Shown piece after piece: positions 57,193 to 64,000 of a DNA stretch of 64,000 bases (the stretch's first letter is position 1; every line of letters starts with the position of its first letter). Under the pieces are notes generated by a model, which was given only the letters and a program-made list of their open reading frames with translations, was not told the origin of the DNA and made no database searches. The position numbers were made by a program, and so were the translations under genes. The DNA is from Pseudeuparius sepicola (taxonomy: Eukaryota; Arthropoda; Insecta; Coleoptera; Anthribidae), in the NCBI GenBank assembly GCA_963920635.1, contig OY987302.1, positions 44,643,500 through 44,707,499 on the forward strand, written 5' to 3'.

Positions 57193-57689
57193 TTTTTTTA
57201 TAATAATGCTCATTTTTTGTATCTTCTTCCAACGGTACGTTAAAAATCGAGCGTTAAATAATTCAATAAGGTATACATTAGTGAAAAACAGTTAGCTTTG
57301 CCCTAAAATCCTGTACACTGTATTTTAAAACACCCGATATAAAGTTAATTTGCATTTTTACTTAGAAATTTTCATTCCAATGGGGAAGTTTTAAGCGTAC
57401 TGGTATTTGTCAGAATTTGACATGCCGTGTTAAAAATAAACGAGCGTCCATTTCAATTTGCAGAAGAGTATCCAGTATCTACACATTTTTACAAGGTCGC
57501 TAAGAAGTTGACTGTATTACTCCGATGTAAGTATAAAACTTTTGAATAAAGAGCTCCGGAAGGATCATGTTTGGGATTAACGTGCGACCGGGAAGGGACT
57601 TGCATATGGCGGGATGCCGTTTCCGGTTTCACAGTGGCGTGCACCTTTGAGTTGTTTCGACAAACTAATCGAGGCAGAAATCCTCATGT
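57193..57689. other. Spacer with a dispersed repeat
   Basis: 57,545-57,605 resembles 11,868-11,925 (GATTAACGTGCGACCGGGA). No gene. Confidence 0.4.
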
Positions 57690-58600
57690 TTCGCGAAATC
57701 GGCTAACAATTTTTTATTTTAAAAGTTTTTTTTTATCATTTTCGTATAATATGTTATGGCCTAAGTTATTTGAATCAAAAATAATTATGCAAAACGGGCC
57801 AATTTCAGTGGCGTATGGAAAAGAGGGTATCCTTCAGAACCATAATGTATTTTATGTTGTTACAAAAATCAGCCAAATGGAATAAAAATGTAAAAATAAG
57901 CAATCATCCGTACGCCACTGAAATAGACTTATTTAAACTTAGTTAAACTTAAACTTAAATTATTTTTACATTTTTAGTTCATTTGGTAGATTTTTGCAAC
58001 AGCATAAAATACATTGGTTTTGAAAGATATCCTCTTTTCCGTACGCCACTGAACTTGACCCGATTTGCATAGTTCTTTATGATTCAAATAACTTAGGCTA
58101 TAACATATTCAAAATTACAAAAAAAAACCTTTTAAAATAAAAAATATATTTAGCATTAAAAAAGGTTCCTATTTAATTTCACCTACAAGATATGGTTTTA
58201 CAAAAATTAAACTAGGTATCAATTTTAATAATAAATGATATTTAGTGGCATATCACTAAACATCATTTATTATTTATAATTATTACAGGTACTAAAAATC
58301 TTTCTGTGTATCAATTTTAATTTCGTTTATATTGATCTGTTTTTTTAGTGGTCAATATACCAAACCCTTTCAAATCTTTTTTTGCCTATTTTTAGATTTT
58401 TATTTCATTTGGCCCATCTTTGCAACGTCCTTAAATACATTGCTTATGAAAAATATACCGCCTTTTCCGTGCGCCACTGAAATTGACCCGCTTTGCATAG
58501 TTCTTTTTTATTATCCAAAAACGATCCAGAAACGATCCTTTGAAAATAAAAAAAATATATTACGCATTAAAAGGGGTTCCAATTTAATTTTAAATTTCTA
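57690..58600. repeat. Three copies of a ~150-bp module, one inverted
   Basis: Phrases CCGTACGCCACTGAA(C/A)TTGACCCG, TTTGCATAGTTCTTT and CATTTGG…TTTGCAAC occur at about 57,980-58,100 and 58,400-58,520 in the same direction, and complementary (ATGCAAAACGGGCCAATTTC, AGTGGCGTATGGAAAAGAGG) at about 57,785-57,885. The first two copies form an inverted pair around 57,935, suggesting a fold-back element plus a broken extra copy. Confidence 0.65.
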
Positions 58601-59129
58601 ATTATGACACAAACGCCTATGTCACCTTGGTGCATGACCTCAAAAGTTAATGTAAATTACAAAATTACTTAATCATTTATGATTATCATCAAACATTTGG
58701 TTTTGGCAATCAGGGAAGAGCTACAAGCCACAGAGCTAAGCATAATAACTAGAAAAAGTATCGAAGCGAATCATACTGGCATCAATCGCCTTGTCAGATA
58801 TCAAAATATTGTGTCAAAACTTGGCTCCCACACAGGGCGATTTCTGTCCGTATTTTATAATGCCCAGAGAGTTTTGACTCCTTCCTGGTGTTATTTATTC
58901 AAAGTATAAAACTATATTTTATCTAAGCTGGTTTTTGAAATTGGCAATTGTTCGCAATGGAGAATAATTCTATAGTTATCCGTTTTTATGTGACACTTTC
59001 ATGGTCTCTTTCAGTATCTAACGCTCAACCGAGACCTGTGCTATTGTGAATTTCCGTTATTAAATCGCATAGAATTAGAGCAGTTAAAAAGCGAAGTTCT
59101 ATTTTGGTTGTTAAAAAATGCCGAGAAAT
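58601..59129. other. Spacer, no gene seen
   Basis: A 76-codon frame at 58,679 has no recognisable features. Composition grades into the GC-rich island that follows. Confidence 0.35.
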
Positions 59130-59410
59130 TTAAAACGACACCGTTTACAAGAATCGTTACGATTGCAATAATTATAACATACTTGGCCCACAAAGGCCGT
59201 TGACCTTATGCAAGTCAGTTTACCGAAATTCCTCCAGCTAAGCGTAAGCATCGCATTATAATTTTTAATTAGACCCAAGGCACGGCTTCGCGTGGCCCGC
59301 TCCGTACCAGGCCGCGCAAGGGCCGTCAATTAACCTCGCCAGCCGCCGGCGGCGTTTTTGCACGATTTTGGGCTTATTAATGCTCGCGCCGAGCTCGAAC
59401 ATGACAGCTT
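59130..59410. other. GC-rich non-coding island
   Basis: AT-rich background changes to sequence such as GGCCGCGCAAGGGCCGTCAA and CGCCAGCCGCCGGCGGCG, interleaved with TTAATTAG, TTATTAATG and CAATAATTATAA. No credible coding frame. Inference: conserved regulatory element, like the islands at 7.5, 19.4 and 45.3 kb. Confidence 0.45.
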
Positions 59411-59571
59411 CACGGAGGAATGAAATTCGAGTAGATAACATTTTCACGGATAACTATGATAGAGACATAAGACATACATAGCCGACATATGGGGATACAG
59501 TGGCGTCGCCAACTATTTGTAATGCATGTTTTCGACCTTGGTTCGATTGGAGGTGAGAGCGCAAATGTATA

Positions 59572-60707
59572 CAGGGTGTTCCTTAATGACATGCTAATAC
59601 TTAAGGGGGTTATTCTTGGGCCCATTTTAAGAAAAAAACTTCATATGAACGTATGTCGTAAACGTCCTAACTTTTGAGATACAGGGCGTTAAAGTTAATT
59701 TTTTTAAATTGAATTTTGGCTACATCTCCCGAAATAATCAAGCTGCTAAACTGAAATTTGGCACTGCTATGTTTTTGGGGATGGAGAATAAGCTGAAAAT
59801 GTCAATCTCAGAGGGCGCCACTTGCGCTGTTTTTTGATCACGCTTTTACGCGTAACTTTTTTGAGGTTATCTTTTTGGTCCTACAGGTCCATCATTTTAG
59901 TGCATCTTTTCATTCTGCAAGAAAAAGGTACTCTTGTTTCATAACGATTAAATCTACTGTTTGCGTTGAAATTACCAAAACGTGCCCCAAAACACCTGTT
60001 GATTCCAATATTCGAAACATAAAATTTCCACCTATTGCTTTCAAATGTTACATATCAACTGTACATTCAAAATGATGAAAAAAATGCCAAATGGGCATTG
60101 GTCAAAACACCATTGGTTTTCTTGAAATAGTGTCCAAATTTTGTCAAATTAATTCGTTTCCATTTTGAAAGCGAATAATTTTTGGTACATTGTTCATAAG
60201 GATTTTTTTCTCAGTTTAAATGGTACAGTTGATCTGTAACACTTGAAGGTGGTAGGTGAAAATTTTATGTTTCGAATATTGAAGTCAACAGAACGTTTTG
60301 GCAATTTCACAGCAAACGGTTGATTTAATCGTTATGAAACAAGAGTACCTTTTTCTTGCAGAATGAAAAGATGCACTAAAATGATGGACCTGCAGGACCA
60401 AAAAGATAATCTCAAAAAAGTTACGCGTAAAAGCGTGATCAATTGTGTGGCGCCCTCTGTGAGATACGGTGAAATTGACATTTTCGGCTTATTCTCCATC
60501 CACAAAAACATAGCAGTGCCAAATTTCAGTTCAGCAGCTTAATTATTTCGGGAGATGTAGCCAAAATTCAATTTAAAAAATGAACTTTAACGCCCTGTAT
60601 CTCAAAAGTTAGGACGTTTACGACATACGTTCATATGAAGTTTTTTTCTTAAAATTGGCCCAAGAATAACCCCCTTAAGTACTAGCATGTCATTAAGGAA
60701 CACCCTG
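59572..60707. mobile_element. 1.14-kb fold-back MITE with TA target duplication
   Basis: Ends CAGGGTGTTCCTTAATGACA and its complement; TA on both sides (59570-59571 and 60708-60709). Arms of about 540 bp are inverted copies with a short AT-rich spacer near 60,110-60,170, differing by scattered bases. TA plus CAGGGTG ends fit Tc1/mariner-type MITEs. No transposase. A 66-codon frame inside (59,875) is not credible. Confidence 0.85.
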
Positions 60708-60716
60708 TATACATGT

Positions 60717-62109
60717 CTTTGTCTTTATAGAAAAACACGGCTGATGGCCAAGAGAACTGGTCAAAATGTAGACTCACCGTATTTCTTCTTAATAGCGTGT
60801 GATCTACTAATTATTGTTCTACACTCGTACACTCACTGGGATTACTACCGTTTTTCGTAGAGTGTAGTATGACATTGAAACTGAAGGCTAAATAACTTTC
60901 GTGACAGATTTTAGTAGTAGAAAAATGGTAATAATGGTGGTTTATGGCAGGGGCTTTTCTATGAGGGGAGGTAGTGGAAAATTATAGCAATGTTACCGAA
61001 ATTTTACTTAAAAAATAAACATTATTTCATTAGCCCAAAATTTACATTTCGTGGTTAAAAATTGGGCAGCAGGCGAAAATTTATCGAATTTTCAAGGTAA
61101 AACAGTTTAAATGCCTTTTGTCTTCCTATTTGCTATTATATTAAAAAACAATACAAATGCAAAATCATTTTTGACAGATCTTATTCAAATTTATAAGCAG
61201 GATTCTGTCTGTGAACCTAACAAAAGAAAAATTGCCTGAAAGTTAAAAAATTCTATTGAAATAAATTACACAAATTACGCAAATAATAATTTTGAAGTAG
61301 CTAGTTTAAATTTTTAAACGCGAGTTCTCTCCAGAAATATCTGGAGACGGCATGCCACTATGCTTCAGTGAATGCTCTCTTAGTTCTATCGGAAAAAGTT
61401 GGCCTTAATCGCAAATGAAAATGGACTACCTACCTAATACAGTAAAAGAAAATATTTCCCTTTTTTGTGTGCATCACGTAGGTAAAGGCTTTAAAAACCC
61501 AAAGAGCTATCTAGCTTGTTTTTTCTTCTTAATTTAAATTGAAATTCAAATTTCGGGTTCCTGGATGTCACGTGGAAACTATACCGAGACATATTACATA
61601 TCAGGTCAAATAGTGGACTTGAATATTATGGATTTGTTGTTGCCCATTAAAGATTTTATGATAATCTCTAATTATAACCATATTAAATGACATGCAAATT
61701 AGAAGGTATAAAACTTACCTTGTACATGATAATACCTCAGGACAGATAATTGGCAACACCGCAAGTTGTCAAATAAATGTCAAGATTCCCTGATCTTGCT
61801 CTGGAAAGGTGCAATTTTGTTGTCATCTAACCAAGTTTTTTATCAAAGTATTTTTATTTATAGTTTTCAAGATGAAATCCAAAAATGAATTTTAAAGGCA
61901 TCTGGCAAGTCAAGTGTGTTATGGAATCCCCTCAAAACAGTTGAGTGGTCCAACACAAAACATACAAGGTGTCTTTCTCTATACAATCTGAGTTTTTTTG
62001 TGATCAAAAATTTTTTATATTGGTTGGCAGTTTGTAAAAAATAAATTACTCCTGTGTTTATTTAATTTTTTCTATAATTCGAGAGATCTCTTTGACCCGT
62101 ATATAAAGT
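60717..62109. other. Spacer with a dispersed repeat at its start
   Basis: About 60,725-60,850 resembles 8,484-8,610. The rest shows nothing supportable. Confidence 0.4.
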
Positions 62110-62460
62110 TATGTAGTAAATATTTTCACACCAACACTTTGAGTGGCCCTGTTGGCTATTTAACTGTTTTGAGGATTCCAAGGCATATTTATTTGACTCC
62201 GCAGATGCCTATAAAATTTTTATTTTGCCCAATTTTGACAACCTGCAGAATGGAACTCCCTGTATATTTTTTTGTTCAAATTTTGTAGGTATATGGGGTT
62301 TGGTATATGGGTGGTCCTGGTAATTCTTAAACTGTTTTTAAATAATTCCATGGCACGCTTGACTCGACAGGTTCCTATAAAGTCCCTATTTTGCTCAACT
62401 TTCAGACGGTAGAACCGAACACCGAACACCCTCTATATTTTTGTACAAATTTGGTATGTG
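62110..62460. repeat. Diverged direct duplication, about 170 bp
   Basis: GTGG(C/T)CCTG…TT(A/T)AACTGTTTT…CCTATAAA(A/G)T…TTTTGC(C/T)CAA occurs twice head to tail (from about 62,142 and 62,309) with many differences: an old tandem duplication. Confidence 0.55.
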
Positions 62461-64000
62461 GAGGTTTTAATGCCTAATGTAGTTTTTCAGTTTCATTCAG
62501 TACCCCCATATTATAATGACTGATTGGTCTGGCACAAGGACTACATAATATAGAAAACTGCATGCAGGCGGATAATAGAATTTTAGTAGACTCCATATTT
62601 CATTTTTGCCAATTCCTCTTAGTTTTTAAATAAAAAATAATCCAAAATTTTAAGGTATTGCTCCTTTTGCTCTCAAAAGATGGCGCTAGAAACAGTTGAT
62701 ATGCTGAAAGTCCTCTGTAGCTAAGTTCACACAATCTTCCTTGTTATTATTTGGGAATTGTCAATTTTTTACAAATCTAACCTAACTACTTATCCTTGGT
62801 ATAAGTACTTCAAACATTTCAAACTGAAATAATTTTAATTTTGAGATTTTAGTTTTTTTAGTTTACCAAAACAATAAACCTATGTAATATTTTTTGTAAT
62901 GTAGGTAGGCAGGAAATATATAGAAATGTCTATTGTAGGTATAAAATCTGGTTGATAATTTAGATACCAAGATTCCTCTGCTGAAGATGTTATAGGGATT
63001 CGGATTCGTGTTCTGTTTTTTCTGTGCTGTTTGCTGTATCAAGCCAATAATGAATAGTGAATGCGAAATAACTACCTTTTAATGTAAGTACTTATTTAAA
63101 TACCAAGCTATAATTGTATTGCAATATATTTTTTTCCACTTATTCGCCTTTGATTAACCTGACATTCTGCCCCATATTTTTTTACCACAACTAGCATCCC
63201 AAATTTCAAAAGAGGAAAAGAATCATTTTAAAAACCAAGAATTTGTCGAGGAAGAACATAATGACGAGGAGTGCACCAGTTACCATAATGGGAGGATTGT
63301 TGGAATAAGCTTTTTCCGAGGCTTTTTCAAAACTCTAAACTATACCTACCTTCTGCAACTTATTATTAAACTTCAAAAGGCCACTTTCACAAGCACTAAA
63401 AAGAAAAAATGTTTTCAAATTAACAAAATATGTATACGGAAATACTGTGGGGTACATACTTTATTTATTTATAAAAGGTATTAATGGGTACCTAGGTACC
63501 TGCCCTCCAGGCCTTGATATGTAACAACAGGGACACTTGAAGCAAGCAGTTTTATTCTTAGAATCCAGTCTCATCCAGCAGATAGCAGGTAATCATACTT
63601 TAAGCTGTCATACCACAGAATATACTGTCAGCCCACAAATCACTAACCAATTAGGTACCCTGAAGATGCCGCACGTGGTTTTGAGACAGACCCATGGATA
63701 TAATATGATTTCGGTAAAGAAGATTACTACCACCTTAAATATGTTAAATTTTCAAATTTCTAAGATTGTGGATCTTGGACAAGGGGCCTTTTAGGGAACT
63801 AGATGACTGTAGTTCACCATTGCAAACACCAAATTAATTTTTAAAATTTAATCGTACTAGCCCATTAGGTCAATATTAATTGAGGTTTTTTTATTGATTT
63901 GGGGAAGACCATTATAGAACTATAGCTTTTAAAAGTTATATACCAGTTTCTTAATTTCGGAAAAAAAGTGTTTATAGTTACCTCTATAAAACATAGCACT
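62461..64000. other. Right end of window; one possible exon
   Basis: From an acceptor-like …TTTACCACAACTAG (about 63,194) one plus frame is open for about 95 codons to 63,482, containing EFVEEEHNDEECTSYHNGRI. It then turns Lys-rich and ends just after a GTATTA donor-like site. This could be a host exon but composition is not convincing. A frame at 63,537 has no features. Confidence 0.25.

Overview
The window looks like AT-rich insect nuclear DNA with few host genes and many transposable elements. Evidence for an animal, most likely insect, genome: short GT-AG introns (60 and 125 bp), hAT, IS630/mariner, Jockey/CR1-like, Ty3/Gypsy and Helitron-like remains, many fold-back elements, and GC-rich non-coding islands with homeodomain-type TAATTA sites. 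I cannot name the species.

Layout. 1-720: last exon and 3' UTR of a plus-strand host gene whose C-terminus carries an engrailed-homology-1-like motif (probable developmental transcription factor). 1-13.6 kb: mini- and microsatellites, fold-back elements (one nested in another), a GC-rich island at 7.5 kb, a Gypsy gag scrap and a 526-bp non-autonomous hAT element with an exact 8-bp target duplication. 13.6-17.8 kb: a hAT transposase pseudogene split by a 414-bp fold-back element, then about 6.4 copies of a 325-bp satellite. 18-22.6 kb: an IS630/mariner relic, the first copy of a GC-rich block present three times in the window, a 5S-rRNA-like scrap and a 1.25-kb inverted-repeat element. 22.6-26.05 kb: a 3.4-kb hAT element with 8-bp duplication containing its own hAT dimerisation-domain relic, a second hAT element (also 8-bp duplication) and a truncated LINE.

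26,465-41,831 is the main discovery: a 15.4-kb element with terminal inverted repeats of about 5 kb, 5'-AG...CT-3' termini and a 6-bp target duplication (TTCGTG). AG/CT ends with a 6-bp duplication are the Polinton/Maverick signature, but I see no Polinton DNA polymerase, integrase, packaging ATPase, protease or capsid gene. Instead each arm holds two overlapping small genes (102 and 40 codons, joined by ATGA), and the unique centre holds a two-exon acidic/coiled-coil gene and a GNAT-type acetyltransferase gene. All have TATA-like boxes roughly 60-75 bp before the ATG. The 414-bp element at 14.3 kb has the same end signature (AGTAG start, 6-bp duplication), so at least two non-autonomous elements here appear to have used the same kind of integrase.

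41.8-64 kb: two more copies of the GC-rich block (42.4 and 45.3 kb), a LINE interrupted by about 2.4 kb that includes a spliced minus-strand coding fragment, a nearly full-length but frameshifted LINE (52-56.3 kb), a Helitron-like element, a 1.1-kb fold-back with TA duplication and another GC-rich island at 59.2 kb. Only the exon at 399-557 is a confident host coding sequence.
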